Position numbers and translations under genes: made by a program. Below the pieces are notes generated by a model. That model was not told the DNA's origin. It saw nothing but the letters and a program-made list of their open reading frames with translations, and did no database searches. Shown here in pieces: positions 10,850-21,884 of a stretch of DNA of 64,000 bases. Every line of letters starts with the position of its first letter. Positions within the stretch are counted from its first letter, which is position 1. The DNA is from Diaporthe sp. PMI_573. Its lineage: Eukaryota > Ascomycota > Sordariomycetes > Diaporthales > Diaporthaceae. The stretch spans positions 496,001-560,000 of the forward strand of contig JAJTUP010000002.1 of NCBI GenBank assembly GCA_021399435.1, in the 5' to 3' direction.

Positions 10850-12416
10850 ATGCCCGACATCAACCCCGCCGACCTCTCGTCGCGCCCTGCCGTCAACCTT
10901 ACCACTCCCACCTTGTCCAACAAGACAATTACCGTTTCCACCCCATCGACCGCCGCAAAGCCCATCAAAACCAGCCAAATAATACCCGCCAGGATCGACC
11001 TCGAGCCTATATATGCCGCCCTAAAATCCGCAATCGGCAATGAGCAATGGGCCACTTACAAAGCAGCCACAACCCACTTCTTCATCGGTAAGTACATGCG
11101 CATGTTCAATTCTGCCCTACAGCTTGACTGTATCAATGGAATGCTGACTATTCCCACCGCCTAGGCCGACTCAACCAGGCCGAGTACTCAGAGCGCATCG
11201 ATCCTATAATATCATCCCAACATGGCGACAAGGAACACCTGCACAACCAGCTCCTCGCTGCCCTATATGCCAATGTCACCCGTGAGATGCCAGACCAGGG
11301 CCTGGCCCCATGGGTTAGCGCAAATGATAAACCTGCCCATGGCACAGGGACGAAGCCCGTGTCTGGCGATGCAACCGAGCGGCGGTTGAAGGGGCAGGTC
11401 ATGCAGCTGCCAAGCCGTGACCGCCGGCGCATCAAGGATCTTCAGCAGAACGATGTGTGTACAAATGCGCCGGCTCGGCACATTCGTTGTGCGAGTGATT
11501 CATGTGCAGTGCTGACACCGTCCCTTCTAGTTCGATCCCTACGATTCGCTCGCGGGCATCTTCGCAGAGCACACGATCAGGTCAAAGCGGCCCAAGCTAG
11601 CCGAGGAGAGCGTGGCCAGCAGCGGCCTGAACATGAGTATGCCGGAGAACTTCACCACCACAAGTGCACGCGCTGACATGTCGCTACTCAGACCGGGAAC
11701 AAGACATCAAGAAGCGATACCTCAATCCTCTGGGCCTAGAGTCTGGCGAATTCCCCGATGGAAACTACACCGACTCGCGCATGCTGCCCTACTGCTATGA
11801 GGCCGGTCTCGAGTCGGCTGCACCCGACGCTGCGCAATTGGTCTCCGCTGCCACCGAGTCGTTCATCAAAGAAACCCTCATGTCCATATTCAGTCGAACA
11901 CGCTGCAACGGGCCTGGCGATTCTGGTAGTGCTGGATTTGGATCAACGTCAAGCTGGATACAGACATATAAATACAAGAGGCAGCTCTCGAGGGAAGAAG
12001 ATGCGGTCATGCGCGGCGAGGTCACGCGGGACAAGTGCGGCTTGCTTCCTATCGAGTCCAAAGCAGCGGGCGAGAGAGGCCCTCTCGGTATTGCAGACCT
12101 ACATGTTGCACTCGACATTGCGGATTGCGGCATGTCCCAGTTCCCTGTCATGGTCAGGTCGCTGCTCAACGGATACCGAGATGGCGAGCTTGAGAACATG
12201 AGCGACCACTACTATCTGGATGGGCGGCAACAGCCGACGGCGAACGGCGTAAATGCCGACATTTCCATGGCTGGAACTCAAAAGCCGCAACTCCCCAACG
12301 GGATTCCACACGACGACCCGATGGACATCGACGACGAGTACTTCTGGGCCGGGGCGAACGACGAAGACTTGGACAGTTTGGATGCTGTCCTCGACTCCAT
12401 CGGGGCCAGTGGTTAG
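10850..12416 (+). CDS. HFI1: SAGA complex subunit Hfi1/Ada1 (SAGA-Tad1 family)
   Basis: Four exons: 10850-11087, 11165-11454, 11531-11636 and 11692-12416, separated by introns of 77, 76 and 55 nt. Together they give 452 aa exactly in frame. The N-terminal segment [20 protein letters not shown] runs across the first junction into [16 protein letters not shown], typical of Hfi1/Ada1, the histone-fold architectural subunit of the SAGA coactivator complex. The region [22 protein letters not shown] opens the C-terminal conserved part. The tail is acidic ([12 protein letters not shown]). Hfi1 pairs with Taf12 and helps recruit TBP to promoters in the nucleus. The start ATG has an AAAATGC context and follows a CA-rich leader. 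Boundaries rest on splice consensus and homology memory; exon 2/3 uses a GTGTGT donor. Confidence 0.88.
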
Positions 12417-13330
12417 CAGGCCTTCCGTCGTTCAGCGCATCCCACGACCGATCTGTTTCTTCCTAAAGCGAAGCGAAGCCCTGGGTGCACTAGAGTGAGC
12501 TTTCTATGCACGGCGCCGGCGTTGCAGACTGGCTCTCCATCTTCATTTTTGTATTTGGCGTTCACGGACGCATTACAGGGGCGGGACCAGGCGGCGGAAA
12601 TCCAGTATAGGGCTGCGGAACGCAGCCATCTGTACAATGTTGTTTGTGTATGACCGATTTTCTTGGATCATAATGGCGTTTCGGGCAAGGTAAGTACCCG
12701 CGGGTCAATTTGGGCGGTGACAAAAAGTTGCTTTCATGGACGATACCCATAGAGCCCTCGAGGAAGCGGAGAGGCTCACCGAATCAACACCATCGACGCG
12801 CGACGGCGGCAGAAGTGAGGTCTTCGTGACGGTGGTGAGCCTGGAGACAAGGAGGCGTGTTATCGGCCAGGGCTGCCCACCGAGCTCGGCGGTCCAGTGG
12901 TCGAGTGTACTTTCATGTACTGTACTCTTTGGCACGCATCGACATGGTACGAGTCACAGGACCGAACAGCACGGGGGCATGTCGATGAGTATAGGCTTCA
13001 GTCCACTAGACAGTCAATTCAGCCGTAGATGAGCCTTTCTCCATGTGCGTATCAGCTCTATGCGATGTGGTATACATTGTTAATCGCAAACTTACCGGCA
13101 GTGCTTTCTGCTCTGTTGGACTTCTAATATTCTGTATTCCATCAGATTACTGTTTGAGGCAACCAGCACAGTGAGACGAGCTTGCCTGCTGCTAGCAAAG
13201 CATGTGCCTTGGCCAAAAGACTACAACAATCGATCTATGCGTTTATTCTATAGCGATTATTCCTAGCAGGATATAAAAGCTGTACTGTTATGCATAGAAG
13301 GCATATAATTGCCTGATTAGGCACCCGTGG
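12417..13330. other. Intergenic region downstream of HFI1
   Basis: It holds the HFI1 3' flank and otherwise only short ORFs. Nothing recognisable was found. It passes into the AT-rich tract beginning near 13330. Confidence 0.5.
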
Positions 13331-13466
13331 CAGTAAAAGTTTTATTAATTCTTTTTTAATTCTATTTCTAACTATACTCTTAATAATTTCTTTTAGAAAC
13401 TATATAACATACTCAAACTTATTGATATTCTATCAAATAGCTTATAAAGATTATAAAATTAATGTG
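13331..13466. repeat. AT-rich tract, possible RIP-degraded relic
   Basis: About 135 bp are almost purely A/T with TA-rich words, in sharp contrast to the roughly 50-55% GC around. In fungi with RIP such tracts are often remnants of mutated repeats. The origin cannot be recognised here. It directly precedes the interrupted Mak32-like gene. Confidence 0.45.
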
Positions 13467-13688
13467 AGCTACTTGTTTACTGATCATGTGAGGGTCTCAA
13501 GTAGGGTGTGTTACACAGGTCACAATTTCCTTCAAATTGGCTTGTTCTGCACCTGCTGACCATTTCGAGACTTCCCCCCTCTCTGTACGTCTTCTGCAGA
13601 GGGCTAGACGCTTCCAACCAGCAAGACTGGCTCAATATTCTATAATTCGCCTTGCAGCACTCCATCCGCACATTTCCCGAGAATCATT

Positions 13689-14933
13689 ATGGACACTGAC
13701 AAAAGTTTGCTTTTTGTCAGTCTCTCTAATTCTTGTCTAGATGATCTTCACTTTCCTTCCAAGGCCCCTATCCTCGGCATATTAGGTGGACCAGGCGCTT
13801 ATGGTAAAAGGACGCCCAGTTCTCATGTTTGAGCAGTTAAACTGAACGACTTGCGTGCTGACGCCTGTCTTAGCGACGCTTGGAGCACGCATTTTCTGCC
13901 CAGCTCCCGGGTCCTCAAAAATTGGATGGCATCTCTACATGGGTGCAGACTTTCCCGAGGACGTGCTGAGTGAGATTCGAGGCTGGGGTCTTGCTCTTGT
14001 CATGCACACAGACATAAGTAGGCCGTCGGCCCGAGGCGAGCAGAGATACCTGGATGCCAGTGCCCGAGGTAAGGAATCCAATGCTCAAATTCTGTCTACA
14101 GATGAGCTTGTAACTGAATCTGGGCATGTGACACAGAGGCTAGATTTCGAGAATTGTCGCCGCCTTTTCCATTCAACTTATCTGACTACGATGACCCAGT
14201 CTTCATGAAATCACAATGCTACCACTTCCTCGGAACCCCATCCACGGCTCAGGCCTTTGTTTCTGGGATAAGCAATCTCAGAAAGAATCATTGCGTTACG
14301 CAGGAACCTATATTTGTTTGGGAGCCCGAGCCTCGGGAATGCAACCCAGAGAATGTGCATCTTATAACTGAAACAGCCAAGATGGTGGACGTGTTCTCTC
14401 CTAACCACCTTGAACTCCTTAGAATGTTCGACATGAGCCCAGCCAGTTGAGCAGAAGATCTGAAGAGATTGATAGAGCAGGCGGCCCAAAAGCTTCAAGC
14501 GACTGGAAGTGGAAGGCAAGGACGTTATATCGTCATTATTCGGGCTGCGGATCTAGGATGCATGGTTCAACTCGCTGGGCAAGATTCGAAATGGTTTCTA
14601 CCGTACTATGAACCAACAGTCTCACCAGGATCAACAGCCCGTGTCTCCCATAGAGCCGTCCTGGACCCCACTGGTGCTGGCAACGCCTTTCTAGGTGCAT
14701 TTGGGGCCGAAATGGCCAGATCTGGTGACCAATTTCTTGCTGTAACTCACGCTATAATTGCGGCCAGCTTTGTCGTAGAACAGACGGGCTTGCCCAAGAT
14801 TGACGGAAAAGATCAAGCGGAGCATGAACGATGGAATGGCGTTGATCCCCGGCAGCGCCTGGGATCATACATGAGCAGATTGAAACAGTTTGGCATCAAC
14901 TTTGACCTGATGGGAAATAGAGAATCAAAGTGA
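13689..14933 (+). pseudogene. Mak32-like PfkB-family kinase gene interrupted by an in-frame TGA
   Basis: Exons 13689-13803, 13874-14068 and 14137-14933 join in frame (introns 70 and 68 nt, GT-AG) to 369 codons including the final stop, except for one TGA at 14448-14450. Before it come LGGPGAYATLGARIF (substrate-side glycine motif), GWHLYMGADFP and VWEPEPRECNPEN. After the stop the same frame continues with RYIVIIRAADLGC and DPTGAGNAFLGAF, the PfkB signature with Asn where classical kinases have the catalytic Asp, a state I recall from Mak32 relatives. Mak32 in yeast supports maintenance of L-A virus-like particles; its biochemical role is unclear. The stop would cut the protein after about 208 residues and remove the ATP-binding half. 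Readthrough or a sequence error are alternatives. Confidence 0.75.
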
Positions 14934-15253
14934 TCGGAGAAAGTTAGATATTCGGGTCGCGATTCCTTCTTAACGTAACGTGCCAAGTGGCAACAGACTG
15001 GAATTTTCCCTGCACTGTCCTTTGACAATATCAGCAAACGCACCAGTTTGAATCGAGCTGTTTTTTCTGCATCGTAAAATTCAAGGGACTTGAATGAGCG
15101 GAAACGGGTAATAAAACATTGAACATGATCCTTTCGTATTCTACGTGAAAACAGCAGAGTACTGAACTGTGCGTAATGGTTCCTCAAGTCCTGCAAGCAT
15201 GCTGAACACCAACTTTGCTGATCGCCACCGCTGCTACAAGAGGAGTTTCCCCC
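14934..15253. other. Short spacer between convergent Mak32-like and NLR pseudogenes
   Basis: About 320 bp between the 3' ends of two convergent broken genes. Only short chance ORFs are present. Confidence 0.4.
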
Positions 15254-18200
15254 TTAGATGGAGGGGGTATCAGCCCCAGCATCAATGAGGAGATTGATTA
15301 TATCAAGATGTCCCCCAGCAGTCGCAGCCGACAATGCAGTATGATGAGGCCCTCCGATTTGTTTGATTTTGGATCCCCGGTCAATGAGTAACTTGACAAC
15401 CTCCGTCCATCCAGCACTCGCAGCAGCCTGCAAGGGGTTCCCGTAGGAACCGCCCTCACTGTTGGGGTTGGCTCCATGGTCGAGTAAAACGCGAGCCACT
15501 TCGATGAATCCGTTGCGGCATGCGGCTTGCAGAGGACTTCCATAATATCCTGCACCCTCATCTACTTCAGCACCATGATCAAGCAGTTTTCGAATAACCG
15601 CCATGTGACCATTTCTTGCCGCTGCTTGTAGCGCGGAGGAATATCTGCCCCCACGAGTGTTCACAGATGCTCCATGCTTCAACAGGGTCTCGACTGTGTC
15701 TTGATGCCCATTCATGGCTGCGGCTTGCAAAGGGTAACCATACACACCGTCGAAGATATCAGGATTTGCTCCATGCTCGAGTAATACAGCCACTGAATCC
15801 GAATGCCCACACAGGCTCGCAGCTATCAGAGGCAGAGAGTAGAGGCCGCCGCTGATCTCTGGGTCCGCGTTCCTCTGTAGCAAAAGTCGAACCACAGCGG
15901 TGTGCTCAACGGCGGCCGCGCATGCCGATTCTAGGGCTGTCCCGAACGCGCCAGAGTTGTCGTTCACTGATGCTCCATTTTCGAGGAGACAATGAACAAT
16001 CTGAACATGCCCGTTGTTCGAAGCTGCTTGAAGTGCGGTCCCGTAGGGCCCTGCGTGCTGATTCACCTCAGCTCCATGGCGAAGGAGAAGCTGCACCATA
16101 TCAAGATGGCCGTGTCTAGTGTCTAGCAGCACCTTGAAGGGAAGTACCATAAGTACCAACTTGCGTGTGCACCAACCCTCCGTTTCGAAGCAGAAGCAAT
16201 GCTATGTTGCAGTCACCGACGACCGCAGTTGCTTGTAGAGCATTCCCAAAATATCCACTCTGCTGATTGACATCTACACCGTACTCAATCAACAGTCTGA
16301 TGACTTCGCTATGACGACTGACAGATGCTGCTTGCAGAGCAGTTCCGTAGTAGCCACCCACTTGATTGGTGGCATTTCGGTCAAAGTGGAGAATTCGTTC
16401 GCAGAGGTACTTGAGGCCCCAGAGTGCAGGATAATAAAGAATCGATGGCGTCAGAAGGGTGTATGATTTGAAATCCCGCCTCAAGGTTATCGACTTGTCT
16501 GAAAAGACTTGCGCCCAGGACAGATACTTTGGGCGATGGGGAGAAATCCAGATGCTTTCAAACCTGGCGCTGCAATTCTCTTGAATCTGCCGAGTAGCGC
16601 AGTGAGTGAACCAGTTATTGCAAGCATAGTCCAAGAAGGGATATCTTTTCAATCTGGCGTCGAACTCTTCTTGTGAGGATGACGGTCCATTGGAAATGTC
16701 CTCATAGCTTATGTAGGTAAGACAGCGGAGGCAGATCTCTTCCATAGATTCGTCTTTCCGGATGCTGAAGAAGCTAGCTTCTCCTTCAAGAATTCTCTCG
16801 GACGTCAGGAACTCCTGTATAGAGTAATGGGCCATGCCGACTTCGTCTCCGGTCAGTACGAATAGAGATTCGCAGCCCGAAAACACGTCTGAACTATACG
16901 AGAATCTTGCCTCCTCGTCCAGGACAGTTTCGTCATTGTCTATAACCACAGCTTCGGCAAGTTCATTAATTGTCATTGGCCGAGCTGCAAAAATGACAAA
17001 TTGAAGGAGAAGTCGGACTATTTGACGTTCATCGTCACCAGCGACTGAGCAGAGGATGCGTTCATATGTCTCGTCCAATGTGCCCGGCAAGGTCTTGATT
17101 GCAGTCCGTATTGATTTTGGTCGCTTCAAGGATTTGATCAAGTCAAGCTGACACTTGACCCAGCGAAACCTATCGCAGGCGTTAGGAGCTGACAAAAGTC
17201 TATTAGGAGAGTGAAGTCCTCACATCCCGTTCGCACCCAGCAGAAGCGTCCGCATTATCGAGTCTTGAAGGTCCTGAGACAATGTCTTCAAGTATGACTC
17301 CCTTCATTCTTTTCTCTAGGAAGATTTGGACGTCGCAGGCCACCTGACCGGCGTCGATAGAAACACCAATCGGGTTAAGAGTTGCCATGGTTTCTGTTAT
17401 ATCTCTTTCGCGCCGACTAGATAGAAGCATTGAGGCGGTTTCTGAAACGATGAGTTTCTGAAGTATTGGCAGTAGGATGTCTCTCTCGTTACATTCATCT
17501 ACCGCGTCGATGAGTATGTAGACCCGTGGAAAATTGCGAGCTGAAATTTCGACTAGAATTTCCAGCAGTTCCTCCATAGTCGGCTGGCTCCGGCGGCCCT
17601 TGTAATTATCATACATTTCGATTGCTTCTGGAGGAAATGTGGTAGCCTGCCGGGACAATTGAGCGATTACTGAGCGAATCATTCCCGAGGCTTTACGCCT
17701 CTCTTCGGATCTGAAATCGAAGTAAAAATAGGCTAATCCAATGCCCTGCGTCCGCTTCTCTTTGACAAGACAATCAACGGCAGAGGAGCTGTTCGATATC
17801 AGCAAGTTTATATAACACGCTCAAGATACACCGTCACCTACAACAAAATGGTCTTTCCTGCTCCAGCTATTTCAAGTCAACTCAGAAACAATATTGCAGC
17901 GAGAAGGAAGACATACGGATAGCATGTAGCCATAGTGCCTTTGCAGGCCCATCAGTCCACGCCTTGAACTCAGGGCAACTGAGAAACCATAATCCTGTGT
18001 CCTCTTCTCTGAGTTTCTGCGCATTGCTGTGATTGAACTCATGATTGATGTTGGAGAGCCACCTCAACGCTTTGACTGCTTCACGACCTTGATTCAATTT
18101 AGCCATTAGTGACAAAGTCCTCATCCAGCACTTGGGCGCGTGACATCAGCAATCTCACCCTGGTCAGCTGCTCTTTTGAGCTGCGAGTCCGTGATCAGCA

Positions 18201-18806
18201 TTTCGACGTGGACAGAGATGTCATCCAAGCGGTTATGTGCGAGTGCTTCAAACTTCTCGATCTTCTGAAACTCGTCCTTGAGTAGTTTTTCTATTGCGTT
18301 TGAGAGTGCACTTCACAGGGTCAGCAATTTCAGTGCTATCACCAGTCACTTGGCGAGGGGCAAGACGGCAGCTTACAGTTGATCTGAGTGAAGAGCAAGG
18401 AGCAGGACAGTTTTCAGGCGTTCGATTCTGTTCCTTGATGATTCGAGATCCTTCTCAATGGAATTACCCTTTGTCAGCAGGGTCCGGAATTTTCTTCATT
18501 TAAATCCTTGATGAGTCCCGCAGCTTCAATGATTGCAAGCTTGCATGCTGGAAGGGGTCCTGTAGGCTCCTTTAGCAACGCTGCAACATCAAGGTCAGAG
18601 CTATTAGGCACCGATGTTTGTGAGTGCAGCGTCAACAACACCCCATGGAGAAGTGTCAGCTCATCAAGCAAGCCAAGAAGAGATTTCTGGGTAGTCCCTT
18701 TCAGGGTTTGAACGACAGACCATCCGAGTCGCAAGGCCGAGGCAGTCACCTGAACGACAGCAATGATGCTGGCAGCAACCCCCAACACCGCCACTGCTTC
18801 GGCCAT
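15254..18806 (-). pseudogene. Fungal NLR/STAND gene (Helo-like N domain, NACHT, ankyrin repeats) with two frameshifts
   Basis: Six exons fit: 18377-18806, 18159-18310, 17917-18087, 17842-17866, 17237-17788 and 15254-17169, with introns of 50-71 nt. The N-terminus (MAEAVAVLGVAASIIAVVQV) is a fungal STAND N-terminal domain of Helo/SesA type. Next comes the linker ALRWLSNINHEF, then the P-loop PGAGKT on the 25-nt exon, Walker B (VYILIDAVDEC), and FRWVKCQLD with the P[G/K]TLDETYERIL winged-helix region. About eleven ankyrin repeats of the type YGxxLQAAAxNGHxxxVxxLLxHGA follow. Two lesions break the frame: one base missing in the A run near 18485-18492, and a 7-bp tandem duplication at 16112-16125. 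With both lesions allowed for, exon lengths sum to exactly 1080 codons. Intact relatives act in non-self recognition and cell death. As it stands the gene cannot make the full receptor. Confidence 0.82.
16112..16125 (+). repeat. Perfect 7-bp tandem duplication inside the ankyrin exon
   Basis: The plus strand reads GTGTCTA twice in a row. On the coding (minus) strand this turns an otherwise perfect ankyrin unit (LQGAARHGHLDMVQLL) into a frameshift with an immediate TAG. One copy restores the repeat frame, so this is a slippage-type duplication. Confidence 0.85.
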
Positions 18807-19725
18807 CTCAGACAGAACCACTTGAGTTGTGCAGCCTCTTTTTGAAGTGCAACTAAGTCTCACTGAGACAGGTTCATGGACGGCATGAAGCCCATGGGCA
18901 CGTAATAGAACAGCGGAATGATTGAACACAAGACTGTACCGAAGACACCCGAGGAGCTCGCTGATGGAAGTCGCCGAGGATACACGGTCATCCAAGCATG
19001 AGGAAACAGTTCCACAGGTGGGAAACTGATTTGAATGCGGGGGCCCATGCCCCGAAAATGATGAAGTCGGACAACACATACATTTTTGGTTCCTTATGGA
19101 GAATACCCAGTTTTAGAATCTGTGCAACATGCCTCACTTGGGTCAATCGTTGGTCGGTGGAAGAGGGTAGGCAGGAGCGGATCAGGCTCTGAGTCGGAAG
19201 ACTTGACAATTTGCAGGTTCAGAGGATGGGGGATGCAAAGCTGAAAATAAGGGCTTAATGGGAACGCTCCTTCTATCATGTTTTAACGCCACTCAGCCCT
19301 CATTGCGAAGGTGCAGTGCCACTGTGTAGGCTGCATTGTGTACTGACTGCCTACCCCTCAGTTCAAATTTGCTGCATTACGAAGACTGGACCAGTCACCA
19401 GTGACCTGTTGCAACGCAGCATATGCAGTACTTCCCGCTGGCTCCGCAGCTGTCTACATGCAACGACCACAACCGATACGGCGTGCTTTTTTTTTTTTTT
19501 TTTTTTTGATGCCTGCTCACCATTGTTTGTCTGCACTTTCGAAAACGTTGGGGGCCACCGGGGTACGTAGACCCCCTCCAGGTTTTATTTGCATTGATCT
19601 CGCCGGCCGCATGGTCATGCACTCGGCGGCGTTCTTTTTCCCTCTTCCCGCAACACCTTCCTGCTCGTCATCCCTACTTCAGTCAACTCGCTTCTCCCGC
19701 TGCCTCCGCAGCCAACGATTTCAAG
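18807..19725. other. Intergenic region between NLR and RIB7 starts, with poly-T tract
   Basis: The two genes are divergent, so both promoters should lie here. A run of about 20 T lies near 19487-19507, and a CT-rich leader precedes the RIB7 ATG. Short ORFs show no family signature. Confidence 0.45.
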
Positions 19726-20562
19726 ATGGCATCGTCAATTCCCAAAGACGCAATGGAGTTTCCAGACTCTGCTCGAGCGTTCCTGGAGCCTCACCTACCA
19801 CCGAAGGACGGAAGTACCCCTCGACCAGACTCTCCCTTCGTCACCCTCACCTTCGCAACCTCACTCGACTCCTCACTCACGCTGTCACCCGGCGTCCCAA
19901 CCGCAATCTCTGGCCCTCAGTCGAAAGCAATGACCCACTACCTTCGTTCTCGCCATGACGGCATCTTGATCGGTGTTGGCACCGCTGTTGCGGACGATCC
20001 CAGCCTGAACTGCCGCCTTGTCGGCGTCGGCGGCTACGGCGGCGAAGGCCTGGATGGTCAGCCCCAACCGGTCGTCGTCGATCCCACAGCACGGTGGAAT
20101 TTCACTGCGGAATCAAAGCTGTTCAAGCTTTGTCGCGAGGGGCGCGGTCGCCCACCATGGATTGTCACAGCCGTCAAAGATCCACCCGCGGAGAAGCAGT
20201 CATTGCTTGAAGAGTATGGCGGGAAATATCTGACCTTGGACATCACTACATCAGACATTGGCGAGCACCGCCTCGACTGGAATGAGTTGATGCCCCTCTT
20301 GAAGCAAAGTGGTCTTCGCAGTGTCATGGTTGAGGGCGGTGGTCAAGTCATCAACTCACTCCTCGAACCGAAGTCCCTGCCACAAATCAGCATGGTCATT
20401 GTGACAATTGCACCTACATGGCTTGGTCGAGGAGGAGTGGTGGTATCCCCAGCCAGGCGTCACAATGACACTGGTACGGCAATCCCTGCTGCACGGCTAG
20501 CTAGCCCTAAATGGTACCCCTTCGGCGAGGACGTGGTTCTCTGTGGGAAGATTAAGCTCTAA
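19726..20562 (+). CDS. RIB7: 2,5-diamino-6-ribosylamino-4(3H)-pyrimidinone 5'-phosphate reductase
   Basis: A single exon encodes 278 aa. The start is the ATG at 19726 (TCAAGATGG context); the open frame further up begins only at a TTG. The protein belongs to the RibD C-terminal reductase family, which uses NADPH to reduce the ribosylamino side chain in the second step of fungal riboflavin synthesis. Visible motifs are FVTLTFATSLDSSL at the N-terminus, SGPQSKAMTHYLRSRHDGILIGVGTAVADDPSLNCRL (split here: SGPQSK... and GVGTAVADDPSLNCRL) for substrate and cofactor binding, and VMVEGGGQVINSLL near residue 205. The length matches fungal Rib7. It stands alone, as fungal RIB genes usually do. Confidence 0.93.
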   Translation: MASSIPKDAMEFPDSARAFLEPHLPPKDGSTPRPDSPFVTLTFATSLDSSLTLSPGVPTAISGPQSKAMTHYLRSRHDGILIGVGTAVADDPSLNCRLVGVGGYGGEGLDGQPQPVVVDPTARWNFTAESKLFKLCREGRGRPPWIVTAVKDPPAEKQSLLEEYGGKYLTLDITTSDIGEHRLDWNELMPLLKQSGLRSVMVEGGGQVINSLLEPKSLPQISMVIVTIAPTWLGRGGVVVSPARRHNDTGTAIPAARLASPKWYPFGEDVVLCGKIKL

Positions 20563-21179
20563 GCTGCCAGTGCAATACAAGGATTGACGGGGTGAGGAGG
20601 ATCCGACCCTGCACTGTCCTAGGCAGCTGATGAAGGGCTTGTGGGACTTTCTTGGGACTTTCTATTGCTTGATGAACAAGGGCTGCAAGGTATAGCCTGG
20701 TAGCTACCCAAGAGGTACTTCATTAAAAATCTAAACGTTTTACAATGGACCATTTCCATCTAAAATGCAATGAGAAAAAATCTCACACGCAACGTTCCAA
20801 TGTTTAAAACGTTCACAGGTGTGGGACATTTGTCAGATCCAGGAAAGGGTGCACATGTGCTTTGGCAATAGAAGGCTGGTGCAAGATTTGATACAGCTAC
20901 TGCTGAGGGAGTCATGCGAACCTATGGGTCCTGAAACATACAATATATCTTGCATGCAGTAGGTTTTGAAATTTTCTTTTTGGATATTGTAATTTGAGGA
21001 GTTTTCACTGACTGAATTGAGAGCTAATTATGTATCCACAACCAAGTTACCATTGTAAACAGCAAGTCAGAAACGCATTGGGCTGTTTCAAGTGTAGAAC
21101 TGGATGAGCTGTTATGAGTAGCAGATATGTAGACTACCCATATGTCTATGGAACAATGTCAATGTGACAGAGTTACAGC
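20563..21179. other. Intergenic region between RIB7 and profilin 3' ends
   Basis: About 620 bp between convergent 3' ends, moderately AT-rich. No coding features or repeats recognised. Confidence 0.45.
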
Positions 21180-21884
21180 TCACGATCCCTTCTCGATCAG
21201 GTTATCACAAAGCTGCTCAACACACCGGGCAGCTTCTTCAAGGTAGCTTGGTCGGCCAAAGTGTGCCACCAACATGGCGGTTTTCGTTCTCACGATGCAG
21301 ACGCCTTCCTCGTCCTGTCTACAATGTCACTGAGGGTTCGCTAAGTGCTATGGATGCAACACATACTTTGGTGCCATATAGACTCCTTGAGTCGGCCTTC
21401 ACGATTCGAAAAGTTTGCCCAGCAACCTGGAGGCCTTTATTCTGTGATTTCTTGTAAGCTGTTCCCGATTTATTACAATCGTAGGCTAGTTTGATCTCGT
21501 CTTGTTCCTGATCTGAGACCTGAGCCAAAAATGTTAGCGTCTATGTCTAGACGTCTGACTTAAGCACAACGGCATGTTCGGGATTCCACCTTGATAGGGT
21601 AAGCAACAGCAGCAAAGAAAGGAACAGCATTTACCAAGAAGCCCATCGAAGAGGCCAGAACCTTTCGGCCATTTCTCTCAAAGATGATGATCTGGTCAAC
21701 AGCACCAGTCCCAAGAAGACTAGAAACGTCAGGAGTTCTTCAAGTGCCCATCCAGTCTATCTCACAGTACACACTGGGACAGTTACCTTGATTCCATGTA
21801 CGCTGATTTAACACCGTTCGTTAGCGCATGGCGTTGGGTTTATTGTTGCACATATCATGAGGGAGGCTTACCTTGCCAAGCCAT
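21180..21884 (-). CDS. Profilin
   Basis: Five exons on the minus strand: 21872-21884 (13 nt), 21787-21802 (16 nt), 21635-21719, 21367-21519 and 21180-21314, with introns of 69, 67, 115 and 52 nt. The first exons spell MAWQ-A-YMESS, then LLGTGAVDQIIIFERNG, SMGFL, NKGLQVAGQTFRIVKADSRS and DEEGVCIVRTKTAMLVAHFG. The product ends CVEQLCDNLIEKGS and has 133 aa in all, the usual profilin size. N- and C-terminal helices with the conserved Trp3 and the LYG-K segment fit the actin- and polyproline-binding fold. Profilin binds G-actin and feeds formins in the cytoplasm. Because the exons are so small, no long ORF marks this gene. The gene looks intact, with all joins in phase. Its start lies about 380 bp from the transposon's left end. 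Confidence 0.88.

Noticed and set aside
14448..14450. Intron bridging the TGA in the Mak32-like gene
   Set aside because: The only GT...AG pair around the stop spans about 35 nt, shorter than any other intron here, and would delete conserved residues.
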